Part shown: one piece after another, positions 37,426 through 50,762 of the stretch | Layout of the letters: each line of letters begins with the position of its first letter | Numbering within the stretch: the first letter of the stretch is position 1 | Assembly: GCA_910591455.2 (NCBI GenBank) | Contig: OU342809.1 | Coordinates: forward strand, 14,671,519-14,735,518 | DNA from: Pholis gunnellus | Lineage: Eukaryota; Chordata; Actinopteri; Perciformes; Pholidae | Direction of reading: 5' to 3' | Length of the DNA: 64,000 nt | Translations under genes and position numbers: made by a program | The notes under the pieces: generated by a model | The model's input: only the letters and a program-made list of their open reading frames with translations | Databases searched by the model: none | What the model was told of the DNA's origin: nothing

Positions 37426-39704
37426 TTAGGTTTCCTGCCAAAATCACTTCCAATGCACCAGATTTGACATTCCGCCTTTCTCCATTGCCTCCTTTCCCCC
37501 TCCTGTCCATCAGTCTGTCTTCCCATCCTGTTCTCACCTCTCTGTGACTCGCCTGGTTGCCAAGACGCGTATCAACAGTCCACCTTAAACTCCAGCCGGC
37601 ATCAGTTGAGCTGAGATAGCCCTCGGTGCTCATCTTCCTCAACCCTCAACCTACGGTATCTCACAAAGTCAATGGGCTGCTTGTTTGCTTGTTGACTCTT
37701 CGTTGTGAGACAGAGATTTTCTTTCAATTAGTTAATGGTTTCCAAGTAAAATGCGGATTAAAAAATAGCCTTGATGGTAATTTCTGCAGCATTTGCACAT
37801 TATAAGATACATACATCTTGAGAAAAAACATAGCTCCTAGTTAACTAGCAATTAACTTTATCAGAAAAGCGAGATTTTACATACAGAATTGAACAAACGG
37901 ATACAAACATGAACTTTTCTTTCCCTCATCTCATGTGTGCACGCATGTGTGTGTGTGTGTCTGCGTGCAGTGTAATTACCTGTGTTAATAGGTGTAATTG
38001 TGTCAGATGTTTGGGGATTAGAGCTTTAATCAAAATTATTGAGGTGTTTCTCTTCGCTGGTTTTTCAGGCTGAAGGATTCTTGAGGGTCTCCGCTCCAAC
38101 TGGGAAATCAAACTCCTGGCGCCTAGCCTCCCTTGAAACCAAGCGAACGTAATGTTACTGACAAAGTAGAATGATTTATATTTACTCAATTCAGTTTATT
38201 GGAACTGAATGTACAAACACAATATTGGAAAACAGTCTCTTTCTGATTGTGTGTGGCTGCACAGACATTGTGGTTCTTTAAAGCATCACTGAGTCTTTTT
38301 CGTGTCTTTTTTAGACAAAAATAGTTTTAGCATTACCAGATTGAGGTAAAAAAAACTAGCTGGAGCAAACACAATGCAATTGAAATTGTTCTCTTTTTGG
38401 TTCGCTGCCGCTGTGTCTCTGTCTTTTCATCTCATTGTCTATCAGTTTTGTTGCTTATACACTGAAGTCTGTATTGGAAAAACCAGGGCTCCTAACTCTG
38501 CTTATTTGTGGAACACATTTGCAAATGACAATAACATTTACAGTGGGAAGCCTTTGGAGTAAGTCAAGGCCGTACATTTTCTAACTTTTTGATTTAGCAA
38601 GGGGGAACTTGATGTTTTGTGCAGGAAATGCATTAATAACCTTGCTCAACACGACTATAATTACTATTTTTCTTGACTGTAAAAGAAACCAAATAGAGAT
38701 GAAACTACAATGACTTTCACAGACACAGATTTTGCAACGGACTACAGTTGTGGGGTTGGTCATCTGTGTTGGAATTTTTATCTTAGAGATTTACATATTT
38801 TCATGGAATTAAAATCACTAAAGTTCTCTGCAACTCTCACATTACCAAGTATAATAAGTCCAAGTATAGGATATGAGAATGTATTTAACAGCAGTAATGC
38901 GCTGACCTTACTGTCCAGAGCTGTCACTTAGCAACAAATGCTGTACAGGACATTCAGAGGACAGAAACAGACTGAAGGACGCACTTAATAAAAGACACAG
39001 CAAGCACTGACCTATACAAGCAGTAAAAGTTTCCCAGGAGCATCTGTTCTAAAAGGCAAACTACATACTGAGGTCAATGGGAAGACGTACAGCTGATCGC
39101 ACACTCTCATACATGCACAGATATGAATACAAGAGGATTCTTGTCATATTCATTCACTTTCAAAGCCCAAATCCTCACAGCAGCCATCATGATTGCATGT
39201 TACCTGTACCCGCAGACCCTGGCCTGAATTTTGATTCGTAACCTTTACTCCATTGGAAACCATTTTGCTAATGAGGTCTGGAAAACCACCTTTACATGCA
39301 ATCACTTTTCTTGATTTTTTATTGTAGAGGGGGCACTGTGACTCCACAAGGATGTCTATCTCTCTGTCCTTCCCTCAGTCTCTCTTCTCTTCCACCCCCC
39401 CCACAAAGAATTCCATCAAAGTGTTGCCGAGCACTAATTACTCCTCCTATCAGCCTTCCTCATAGAGCTATTGGCTGATAGGTTGGTGGTGTTGAGCCAC
39501 TGAGAGTTAGGAGAAGAGAAGCCAGAGATCTGCTGCCTCGAAGGGGATTGTCTGGCCCTCTGCCTGGCTATGTCTGTCCAGTGGCCACTTCTGGCAAAGC
39601 AGAGACAGACAATGAGGACACAACTTGGGCCCAGATCTGATAAAAAGAAATACATATAAGAGATGTGACAGAGACACATTAATCAGGATGGTAGGAGTGT
39701 GTTA

Positions 39705-39835
39705 GCCTTGCCCAAATATGGCTTTCAGTATCTAAAGCTAAGCATTTTGCATGCATGCATCAGTCGATGTTGATATAGATTTGGTTGAAAACAGACAATG
39801 ACATAAAATAAGGCTAATCCATATTTGGGCAAGGC
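39705..39835. repeat. Inverted repeat pair with 17-bp perfect arms
   Basis: GCCTTGCCCAAATATGG (39705-39721) and CCATATTTGGGCAAGGC (39819-39835) are exact reverse complements around 97 bases of unrelated sequence. The size fits a miniature inverted-repeat element of about 131 bp, but no flanking direct duplication is clear. Confidence 0.7.
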
Positions 39836-41849
39836 CAAAGACCCGTAACAGCGTCAGCTTTATGAGCTCTTTTTAAAGTTCCTATGAGACAGCACTAAGC
39901 ATCACTGATTCATACATACACACAGGCACACACAAAAACAGACACACACACACACGTGGTATTCTGAAATGTTTTTGCAGACTTGAAAAAAAACAAAAAC
40001 AACATCTGGAAGGCCAGAAGAGCAGTAATGAGTTTCTCTGTTTTCTTTGTTTTTGGCCAACAGCTGAATCGTGATGAGAGTGAGTGTGCTACCAAGGCAC
40101 AGAGCGGAGCGAAGGAACTGCTCCACACATGAGACACGTTTTTCTAACTGTTATGCAGAGGGCAAGACTTCAAAGACAAACCCTCAGAACTCAGTTTTAA
40201 CACTGTTAATTAGGTTAGGCCAATTTATATGAAACCAAAACGCAATAGTTAAATCAGAAATTGAATGGTTCAGGAAGAGACTGCAATCATCAAATTCACA
40301 TTGTTATAGTCATATTCTTATGCCATTTCTTATGGCTAAGCAATGTTGATATTGCCGATAATGAAAGTGTAATAACCGTATTCTTTTATATGCTCCCCTG
40401 TGGTTCTTTGTAATTGCATTTACTCCACTCAATGTGTGTTTGTGTGCACATTTGTGCCTGACTGCACTGTCTGTCTGTCTGTCTGTTCTTCTGCCTAATT
40501 ATATGGTTACCTCGCTGTATATTCTTTCCCTCCAACAGATCTGATTCTGCCCATTTACTAATGTCTATGTTGGATCCCAGCAGACAAACGCACTCTATCC
40601 TATTTCTGCGGGGCAACATCCCCCAGGAGCAGAAGCAGAGAGACCTTGTTCCACATCTCTGCAGCATGTAAATTGCAGCTCCTCAATCAATGTCCAACTG
40701 TGCATTTTTTCCACCTCCGAGCCCAACCCCATAGAGGCCAGTTCTATCTGCATGTAAACAGCAGGTTATAGCTAGGACTGAGTCCTCCATCAGCTTCATG
40801 ATAGCTCAGGCTGCCATTCCAGATCTCACTGATTACAATGGAGCTACTTAATTGAGTTAACCACTGCTGAGTGCCGGGGGCTGCTAATAAGAGCGCAATG
40901 GATGGATGAAAAAGTCAACCATCTAAAAACAAGAGTGAATCGATATTGCCGCCTTAGTTGTGTGAGCATAGTTGAAGTGCTTAGTGTAAAGCCCTGTAAT
41001 AAAGCTCACTCCAATAATGCAACCCTGTGACACACACATCTCTCAGTCTCTGTAGACCACAGAGCAGTAGGTCACTAAGTCAGAACTGACAGAAGAGTGG
41101 CTTCAGCAGAGTACCATCGCTGTAAGATGGAATCACAAAAATCTCTCCCAACTACAGGTCTGTAAGTGATAATAATGAACCAATAAAACACAACCGGTCA
41201 GGTATTAACGTCATTCATCCAGATGGTACAACATCATGTCAAAATGAAATTATCCACTAAATTGGAGCTGCAGAGTTGAAAATGTCTTGCCACTAATCCA
41301 AGAGCCTTCTGTATTTCTGAATTGAAGAAGCCTGACTGAGTGGATCATTTCATTTGGACTTGACAAAGCAGTCAGGGACAAACAGCCACTCCTCATCTGC
41401 CTTCTGCTATACACAAGAGGTGTAAGCAGGCAAACAACACCTCACAGCATGCCGTAGTTGTCTCAGTGCTAACTACGGACCTTGAGAGGGTTTCAGACAC
41501 ATAAAGCAAACGTGTGAATAGAATAGGAGTCAACTGTGTCGCAACTACAGAAATCTGCTGCACAGATATTCCACTGAACAAACTTCTAAGGCACAGAGGT
41601 GTGTGACTTCACCCTCTTAAGCCCAAAGAGCCCATTAGAGGGTAAAACCTACATAAAATAAAGCCAAAGTCGCGTTAGCTCGAGGTAGAACCCTGTTGCT
41701 TGGCTGCTGCCTGACTCACCATGGATGCCAGGTTAGGGTACGGCAGCAATCTATAAAGCCTGTTCCCCTCCAGGACAGGTTGGTGGGTCTGTCTTGATTG
41801 GCTCCATCTTGGACATTACCGACATTTAGAGGGCTCCATTGCCTGACTA

Positions 41850-41937
41850 AAGTCAAGTCAAGTTCTTTTTTTATTGCCCAAAAATCACAATATGCCTCAG
41901 AAAGCTTAACATTTAGAACTGTGTGTTTCAAGGCATA
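41850..41937 (+). repeat. Teleost interspersed repeat fragment (CAAGTCAAGTT...GCCTCAG)
   Basis: AGTCAAGTCAAGTTC, TTTTATTGCCC, AATCACAATATGCCTCAGA and AAAGCTTAACA appear in the order of a very abundant teleost repeat whose hallmark is a TCAAGTTTATTT...ATAGCCC...ATCACAAAT...GCCTCAG block. Recognised from memory; diverged and truncated. Confidence 0.65.
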
Positions 41938-43033
41938 ACCCTTGTTTGCTCAGGTTTTGTTAAACATTAAGCTAGGTAAAATGTTAATTAGTTTTTATAC
42001 ACATGTATCTGCTCCACCACACAACAACATGGTCGATGCAAGGGTGCTCTGATTGAGAACATTGCATTCAATTAGAGTTTGAGTGTTTGCCATGAAAACG
42101 GCCTTGAGTTACCCAATAACAGGTGTTCAGTGCACATTGCTTTATGATGATCTGGGTGAAATGTAATGCTGGGGTGGTTGCGATTCAATTCAATTACTAA
42201 ACTAATCAATGGCTTTATTAAATCTCCTGTTTTATCGACCTACATGCACAATTATTAGATGTTAATCAAACTTCTACCAGCATTGGTGTGAAATATTGAA
42301 TGAGTGGCTCTGCCAATTCAAAGGTAACACTACTGTTACCACTGACATATACAGACCGTGTGCATAGTGGCCAGTGAGAGTTGCATTACCATTAAATGTA
42401 ACAACAACAAAAAAAGATGCGAGGCAGAGAAGGGAAAAGACACGTGACGGAAAATAGATGTTGAATCAATCCTTGAAGATGGAGGGATAGAGGGCAGACA
42501 CATAAAGCAAGAGAAAGAGACGGCGAGACGAAATGGCGGTGAAAGTGAGACAGACAGTGAAGCCGGCGGCAAAGTCAACACTGCCATTACAGTGACGATT
42601 AGATCAGCAGGAGGGGTGAACCGGAGAGCAGAGACACTAAACACCTCAGAACTCAGCTGAAAGGCTCTGACATGACCTTCGCGCATTAACCACTAATGCT
42701 GCCGGGACTCTGCTCACATGAACCTGCAAAACTAACACACAAGCCAACAATGTCATGATGAATATTTCAGGGAGGAAGAAGAGTGTAGTCTAATGATGCA
42801 TTACCTATGATTACCTATATACTGGCGATTCTGCAATATGTGATACAATGCAAGATGAACAGAGAAGATAAATGACCTCTGGTTTGACCTCAATTTATTC
42901 AATGTATTATGCATTGTTCTCATTTGCTTGAATTTTATTGACAACTGAGATTAAACTATGTTATTAACCATCTTGGGCAGCTTCTTGTAAGGAATGGAAG
43001 ACAGCCAAAAAAACATAACACATCTCATGCATA

Positions 43034-43185
43034 GTAAGTAGTTTTGATACTTTTAACTATGTTTATGTTTCAATATCGTTCACTTTTACTGAAGTAAGGA
43101 ATTGAACGCAGAACTTTATACTTATTTTACAGTATTTTATATTCTTGTGTTGCTGAAGGATGAAGGATCTGAATACAACCTTCTC
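43034..43185 (+). repeat. Second, 3'-truncated copy of the repeat at 36071-36540
   Basis: Words such as TTTTGATACTTTTAACTATG, CACTTTTACTGAAGTAA, GCAGAACTTTATACTTATTT and GGATCTGAATACAACCTTC follow the last third of the same teleost family as 36071-36540, in the same orientation. Confidence 0.6.
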
Positions 43186-44696
43186 TGCTGATCATAATAT
43201 TGGTGACACTTCAGAGACCATTTCATGATACAGCCCTGCACACATGGTTTGTTTCCCATGGGAGCAGTGTACTTTTGTTGTGGTTTTGTTTTGTTTCAAT
43301 TTTGTAGTCTTTTTAAGCCAATTAAAAAAAATGTTCCGGAAGATTTTTTGTCTTGTTTTTTTTTGATTGACAGCGTGTTTTAAATTGTTTAATACTGCCA
43401 CCGTAAGCCCATAGATAGTATATTTTCCTCAAAACTTAATTGAGAGTCCAGGTTCATTTTATAGGAATGTCATTTTGTAGCAGACATGGTTGCATGAAGT
43501 GCTGCTGTTTCAATAATCCCCAGCACCCTTTAATCTCCATGATACATTATTTAAATGACTAAATCAAAGCCCTGAACTCTAAACCCTGTGAGCTTCTGTG
43601 TGGTGTCACATTCAAGACAAGATCTGATCACGCCTGAGAGGGAAATTAATCAGATACTATCTGTTGAAAGAAGAGGTGAAACGTCAACTAAGTCTTTACA
43701 AATACATCACATTAAAATGTTTTAAGGTCTTCCGGGTCATCTATGTGCTGACCCATTTCTGAAAAAAATAATTCCACTCCATCACAGCTCTGTCCAACAA
43801 AAAATATATACTTCAATCAAAGCGCACTTACAGTTTGCTTCCAGATGTTTCACAGCGGCAGCCGACAACTCACGATGCCCTTTTTCCAACAATACCTCAG
43901 CTGATGGCTAATTTCTACAGCTACAGCATCCAGCTGGACAGAATTTAAGTGTCAGTGTCTAATAAAAAAGGCTTGTGTTAGCACACACACCCACACACAC
44001 ACAGTGTTTATCCAGTGACTGACCATAAGTTCATTGACTTCAGTCTTGATGTTTTTGCAGTTCCCCATCGCCTGTTTGTTAAACCGTAACAGCAGGGAAG
44101 GGATTGATGCGTATGAGAGGATGAGAGGGGATCTGAAAGTGACAGATGAGTCTGACTCTCGCCCCCAAAGTGCTTGTCTCATCCTTGATAGGGGTTAGAG
44201 ACAAACAGTCAATCATCCTTTACGGTGGCTCCCCTTGTAGGCATCTCTGACAGAGAGGCAGAGCTTCAGAATTCACCTGAAGCTTCATGACTAGGGACAG
44301 AAACACCATACCAGGCGGAGGGAGAAATATGTCTTTGTGAAGTCTAAATGCTTATTTTTGAGAAGGAAAAAAGATGGTGAAACCTGGGAAGAGTTAGATA
44401 AAGCCTGTATTTTTTATGATGCTGAAATCTTCCCTAGAGATGAGGAGGTTTGTAATATTGCTCAGCCATCCAATTTGTCTTTGTTGGTAGCTTTCTTTTT
44501 GTTTTTTGATTATGTAACTGCTTGGCAACTAACAATGTTGAGTAAACCCTACAATTTCACAAATATGCAGATAAGTCACATGGATGTTTATACGCCTTGA
44601 ATAACAGCTTTAAAACTGGCAGAAGCTTAGTGAGTAATTTCTCTGTTCACTCTGTAAACTCTGATGACTGACGGGCCAGTAGTCAATTGTGTGTGT

Positions 44697-44699
<3 letters not shown>

Positions 44700-44728
<29 letters not shown>
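44700..44728. repeat. (GT)n microsatellite
   Basis: 29 bases of pure GT repeat. Confidence 0.95.
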
Positions 44729-44729
<1 letters not shown>

Positions 44730-45210
44730 CCTGCACATGTATATCTGGTATCTGTATCCCACACTGGGGCATGATAATTTCCTTAATCAAGGAAGGATTC
44801 TCTGAGGAAGAGACTATAATAGAGGCAATTGCTCTGCCTTTCCCCATTAACGATGACAGATATTAGTTTGGGAGTTAGTAAGTTGGAAAGGCATCCTCCT
44901 TGAACTGCAAAATACAGAACACGCTGTGGTTTGCCCTTCCTCATTCATTTCACTTTAAAGGAGGAGGGCTATGTGGTTTTTTTTATGCTTTCTTGCCAAG
45001 AGTTAAATGAGAATATTGATACTATTCTTGTGTCTGTATGCTAAAGATAAACTTACAGTCAAGATGCAATGTTATGTATATGGCGATGGCATGACCTGAC
45101 TGATCGGTTTACCAGCCAATCAGAGGTAGAGTAGGACAGCTCATTTCCTCGCCATCTCATATAACTCAACAAGAAAGCAAATGTCAAACCCTATTTTTAA
45201 TGATATAGAT

Positions 45211-46077
45211 CAGTGGTTCTCAAATGGGGGTACGTGAGATTTAAAAAAAATATATAAAAAATTAGCATCCATTCAAAAATCCTTTAAAATAGTTATTTAA
45301 TAAATATTCAATCAAATATAAGTGTAAGTTCATAAACTGAATTTTATATTCAGTAGGCTATTCAATTTCATTACCCTAAAAACCCAGAGTCTCCCCCATA
45401 CCAGGATGGTTTGATCCAACCTGGCACACGCCACCTGTGGGGATGTGGCCAGAGCTCCATTCAGGTCGGTCATAGTGGGACATTTGACCAACTTGATTCG
45501 AGATTTTCTTTCAGCACAGCTGGATTGGGTGAGAAACCCATTTCTCTTGTCCGAAGCCAACGGAAGCAAGCTACCTGTCACTTATCAGGAAAAACTGCTG
45601 GAAGTGTCATCTGACCATGGCCTCTAGATGGAGTTTGCCACATCCACACTCACACAGTTTTGGGTGTGTGTGAAGCAGGAGCACCCTGACCTGGGACAGA
45701 AAGCTTTGGAGCGGCTACTACCCCTTTGCCTCCACATATTTATGTGAGGCCTCCTTCTCTGCAATGACTGTGATCAAAACAAAGCAAAGAAACAGACTGT
45801 GCCTGGAGAAGAGCTTGACACAGCAGTTGCCTCCCTGCCACCAAGACTGACAAAGATCCTCAGTGAAGCACAAGTTTCTCACTAAAATGTAAATGCAAAA
45901 GCACTCAGTTCAATGCAACAATGCAATCTTCAGTGTTGACAGTTTAATAAATCAGACACTGATGGCACAGCGCTGTGTATTACATCTTTTTTTCAACAAA
46001 AAATGCTTTGCGCTGGTACTTAGCTGAGAAAATATTTCACAGGGTGTCCATCACTGAAAAAAGGTTGAGAACCACTG
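45211..46077 (+). mobile_element. hAT element with decayed transposase (ZBED/SCAND3-like)
   Basis: The ends CAGTGGTTCTCAA and (reverse complement of the right end) CAGTGGTTCTCAA are identical, typical of hAT elements. Identical octamers ATATAGAT flank the element at 45203-45210 and 46078-46085. The interior carries the C-terminal part of a hAT transposase in plus orientation, broken by a stop and frameshifts (separate entry). At 867 bp this is an internally deleted derivative of an autonomous element. Confidence 0.93.
45411..45885 (+). pseudogene. hAT transposase C-terminal remnant (hATC dimerisation domain)
   Basis: Three reading frames in succession encode pieces of a hAT transposase of the ZBED5/SCAND3 kind. 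The first has LDWVRNPF near 45520-45545; an in-frame TAG follows at 45625. The same frame resumes at 45628 with TLTQFWVCVKQEHPDLGQKA, then breaks near 45721. The next frame has STYLCEASFSAMTVIKTKQR, the signature of the hATC domain that mediates transposase dimerisation. Another break near 45808 leads into EELDTAVASLPPRL and a stop at 45883-45885. The N-terminal BED finger and the catalytic core are missing. No activity is possible. Confidence 0.85.
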
Positions 46078-47793
46078 ATATAGATAACGCTAAATTTGTT
46101 TTGCACGGATGAAACCGTGCTCTGCTACGACGCTCACAGAAAATGGCCACTATGTTGCCAGGTGTATAAGGGGAAACACTTGCACTCTGCCGCTCTAAAA
46201 AAATAAAAATAAATTAAATTCTCATCATAGACATTGTTAATTGCACATACGTTTTTCAAATAATAGACATTTTCTGTGTGTAGTTGTCTCCAAACATTCG
46301 AAAATAACAGCTTGTTGGTCTGCTGTGAGATTTAACAAGCTGTCTGCAGACCTGCTAGTGACCAGAGCGATAGAGAGTCGTTAGTGTTTCTCTCTATATA
46401 TCTCCTCAGTGCTTGAGGGAGAATGTCATTAGCATCTCTCCCTGTCTGACAGGGAGTCAAAAGAGCATCTGCCTCTGTTCTGCTGGTATCACATCCTCTA
46501 TCACTCATCCCTCGCGGCCTTTGTGCTATTGGTTGACCTGACTGCTATTCGTTAGGCCAATCCCAAACGTAGAGGTCCTCAGTTTTATTTCAGTGGTGGA
46601 GCATGTGGGTCAAAGAGAGCCCTTTGTAGAAGGCTGTAACAAGATCAATATTTGCAGGGCACACAGATGTACAGATCTAAAGGCTTTTGATCACCTTCAT
46701 GACTGCATTACCAGCCGCCTGTGAGCCTTTTGCAGAGAACTAAAAGATGGATTCAGGGATGAAATCACTCAGTCTCCTGCTTCTGTGCAGGAGTGGGAAC
46801 ACAGACTGGCAGACACCTGGACCTGTACTGTATGTATAATTATGAAACCCATCAGTTAAAATTTCACCCGAAGCACCTGAAAGTAAGTGGCCAATTCAAC
46901 TTTCAACTGTTCAAAAGACCTGGTAAATATTTTATATGTAAAATAATATCTGAACTCTCGTGGCTTCAGGGCTAAAAAAACTCAAAAACTGGAGCCATGG
47001 CATGATTTTACCCTCTAGTCACAAACCCCACTGAAGGACTGTCTGCCTCTTGCAAGCAAGGAGGGATGTTTTTGCTTTACTCTATGACAATAATGATAAA
47101 AACAGTGGCATATTGTCTGTCCTAGTATTTTGTCTGATAGTGAGAGATGTAATTAACTGAATCTTGCTCAGGTTGACCTGCTACATAGCAGCTAAAATAG
47201 TCACCGCTTGAACCTCTCCCTATCTATCAATATTGGCCTTTGAAGAAGGTCTTGAACTTTTAACATACCGATCGAATGGGATCTTAAGATTCAAGGCCAG
47301 AGGACAACTGGAGAGAAAATGGCTGACAGGGAAAAATACAGTTTACAGCGGGTATTGAACTATTTCAATCAGAAGATGTGGATTTGATTGAGCCATTTGA
47401 GAGAGTGAACACAGTGCAGAGGATAATGGTAATGATGAATTTGGAACAATTGATAATGTATTTAAACGGCTGGATACTGTGTCTGACGTGATAGAGATGT
47501 ATTTGAGAGCCAGTAATTATGTAAAATGGGAAAAGCCAGGTTTAAAGGACACTATTCAGCCAAACAATCTGACCGATTTTGTTAATTTGTGTTAAGGCAA
47601 CATTTCCACCAAAGGAAATAAAAGATTCCGGTTGTAGGCACTCAAAGCTTTAAAATAAGGGGATCAGTCATTGCAGTTTTTGGGGCAACAGAGATGACAG
47701 CTTATATTCTTGGCAAATTGCGACCAAATATGGTCACCTCATTAAAATATCACAGTAGTCCATCAATTACACAGCAGTATACCGTTGTTGCAT

Positions 47794-47825
47794 ATTTTCC
47801 CTTCTCATAGTTGAGAAGGGAAAAT
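47794..47825. repeat. Perfect hairpin (14-bp arms, 4-base loop)
   Basis: ATTTTCCCTTCTCA (47794-47807) and TGAGAAGGGAAAAT (47812-47825) are exact reverse complements around TAGT. The arms are too short for a normal pre-miRNA. It could be the closely spaced ends of a collapsed transposon. Confidence 0.75.
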
Positions 47826-50025
47826 GTGGTCCAAGTACATGTGAGCATGACATACAGACATATTAACTACTTTTTGTTGAGGACCTTTTTAAGTCTTCCT
47901 TCCTCTTAATACGAGACCACATTTAAGCACGATTCTGACGGGAACAGATGCTACACGTCCACCTAGAATTCAGCTATTCAAATACACCAGCCAACGATTC
48001 ACAATGCTGGCGTTTAGCATATTCCACAGCACCCTCCCTCCTTATAAACGAAGCACTTCATTTGTACAAAGTATGACAGAAAAAGGCCTACATACCAGAT
48101 GTCCCTCACACTAGATACAAACTCATCCAATTAAATGTTTTTTTATGGATAAATTACACCTGTGTGTTGACACAATATACAGTACAAGGCACAAGCGGAT
48201 CCACATGCTGTAAAGCAAGACAAGGTTGTCTGTCTCACCAATAACATAGTTTGTAAACATGGAATAAAATCCGCCAGTAGCTCTTATCAGGGTGCAGAGT
48301 GCTCGATAGTACTGGAACACCAGAATTAAGCTCAGAGAGGCACATTCACTGCTCATCCAAGGTGAATAGGAGCACTAACACACTCTCATGCATGCACAGC
48401 AGACACACTGATGCAGGAGGGAAGTCCAATCTGTGTGTGGGGGAGTTAGGTGAGGGTTGGAATAGATAAGTAGGAGGCTGGGTGGCTAGTGCTTGTGACT
48501 GTGTCTCGGCTCTGATTGTCACTGATGCAGCTCCCTGCTAAAGCAAAGACCGCCTCATAGTCTCACCTGAGACAACGTAACCCCGAACAGGCACAGAGTG
48601 ACTCTTGTTTGTCAGCTGCGTTCTATGCTGTAGGTGCACCTGCAGCTCTGTGCTTGTGCGATAGACCTCAGTGCTCCACCCCGCACTCCCGCTAATTGAA
48701 ACAGATGGAAGAGTTGAGGAGGGTGAGGAGGAGCCCCAAGGGCAGCGGTGATGAAAGGAGAAAAGAGACGCAGAGCATGTTGAGGCCATCAGGAGAGGAC
48801 GCAGACAAGACCCACTGACTCTCTTTTCCACTGCATGTAAACAAACACTATTTAACAACCGAGGCTCCTCATGAACAATCCTGAAGCAGAGACACAGGAT
48901 GATTAGGAACGTCTTTTTAAGAAATGGAAAGCTCATCAAATTGCATCATCACATCGAGTGAGCTACGCCGTCATTTTGAATATAGATTGTTTTACTCTGT
49001 CCAAATGTCATTGAAGTTTAAATCAAACACAGCACGGGAGGTTAGCAGCAGACATTGGCCCTCATACACTTTAATACACTAAAGCTCGTGTTCTCAGTGA
49101 GACTTTATTTATGAAGAGGAAGTCATGGAGAAACACTTTTTCCTCCACTATAGCTTTCTATCAGTGCTTCCACCTGATTCTGATGACTTGAAGAAAATAA
49201 ACCTCAGTTCTCATTTGCTTCCTCACACTGTTTGTATTTATGGTGTCTTTGATTTAATAGTGACTCTTGGATATTGCAGTTTTTTTGCGAGAAATGTATG
49301 TTTTCATCTAGTGTTATTACCTAGAGATATTTTTTGGTTCTGCTGCTTCCTTTATTGAAGTTACTCGAATATTGCGGACTCGTGGGAAAATATGCACGTA
49401 TCCAGCTCTCTTAACATTGTTGTATTGGCTCTTTCAGTCCTTGATATATGTGCTGGTCTTAGTTATGCTTCAGGAATTGGAGCTTATTGTTTTAAACTTT
49501 GTCTTGCAAATTCAATTTAAATGTCAAGATAAGTTGTATATAATGAGACAATGGGCTTTCAGGTCTATAAAAGCAGCAGTTTCTGGCTGACTTTAAGCTG
49601 GTTAAAATTTAAAATCCAATTAATACAAAAGTAAATGCAACGTATCTGTGAGGCAGTTCATGTAGGAACATTGCTGAAAAACATGAAGGTATGGAAAATC
49701 TTTTCAATTGGAAACAAGAAAAGAGATAACTCAACAACTTCCGTGCTCATTCGTTCATCTTTTGCTCTGTCCTACCTGAAGAGATGGACCCCAAACAGCA
49801 GGAGGAGAACACTGCTGAGCTCCACCAGCAAATTGACTCAAGTATACAAGTACAGAATCATTCTGTCATGAAAAAGCAGGAAACTCCAGCCACCATGAAG
49901 GAAGATACTGTATCTGCTCCCTTGAAAGTCTGTAAAGAACTTGATTCCCTTGCAGCTCTCTAGGCAGACGCCTGGGAAAATGTAACTGCTGCTCTCGGGC
50001 TGTCGACCCAACTACTCTGACTGTT

Positions 50026-50028
<3 letters not shown>

Positions 50029-50060
<32 letters not shown>
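50029..50060. repeat. (GT)n microsatellite
   Basis: 32 bases of pure GT repeat. Confidence 0.95.
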
Positions 50061-50062
<2 letters not shown>

Positions 50063-50717
50063 GGAGGGTATAGCGGCCTCTCTTTGTTGTCCATGGTAAG
50101 AGGATCCTGGCGAGTGAAACAATACCTGGCCATTCAAACAGAGATGAACAGACTGGACTAAGTCACACTGAGCCGATCTTAGCCAGGCTAGGACAGACCA
50201 GACAGAGGCAGGGGGGCACTGAATACCTCCTCTGTGAGAAAAGGAAGGAGGCAAGCCTTTCAGCAACTGGCCAGTCATTAGGTTTCAATGTGTGTTTGTG
50301 TGTGTGCCCGTGTTTCATCATGAATCAGGTTCAAAGGTTCTCTTGGGGAGTTAAAGGGGATGATATGGCTGAGGGGGTCTGACGGAGATGAAAGTTGGAC
50401 AGATAGAGTGAAACAGATCACTTTTTACCTACTGTATGAGTAAACTCTCCCTGTCTGCAGAGGTAATCCACGCCTGCATAAATAATTGAGGAATGCTCGG
50501 TGTGTCTGTGTGTGTGCCTGAGAGGAAACTCAGCCTTTGTTTTTCTGTACTGTGCTGTAAATATCTGCACCCTGTATCTTTTTCCGCATTGAAAGTCAGC
50601 AAAATTATATTTCTCTGGTTGGCATTTTACCACATCGGAATTAGAGGGATAAGGATTTACTTCTTATAATTACCACTCTCAAGCCATGGCATCTTTATCA
50701 GTACAGTTATACTTTAT

Positions 50718-50718
<1 letters not shown>

Positions 50719-50758
<40 letters not shown>
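50719..50758. repeat. (CA)n microsatellite
   Basis: 40 bases of pure CA repeat. Confidence 0.96.

Positions 50759-50762
<4 letters not shown>

Larger units (their letters stand above)
36541..41849. other. Intergenic, no gene seen
   Basis: No supported exon. It holds an RFX-type X-box at 37412-37425, a short inverted-repeat pair at 39705-39835, and a CTGT tetranucleotide run near 40467-40485. A 135-codon minus-strand frame at 37235-37642 has no recognised domain. Confidence 0.55.
41938..45202. other. Intergenic, no gene seen
   Basis: Apart from the repeat fragment at 43034-43185 and the GT array at 44700-44728, I see nothing that can be assigned. A few short frames (for example at 42336-42686, minus) are compositionally biased and lack domains. 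Confidence 0.55.

Noticed and set aside
37235..37642. 135-codon minus-strand frame
   Set aside because: No family recognised. It overlaps purine-biased sequence and the X-box; a CAAGTAAGAG donor-like site inside it is not supported by any matching exon.
47300..47640. Apparent coding remnant of a retroelement
   Set aside because: The translated frames contain many stops and no reverse transcriptase, endonuclease or gag signature.
48538..48939. 133-codon minus-strand frame
   Set aside because: Length compatible with chance, no domain and no neighbouring exons.
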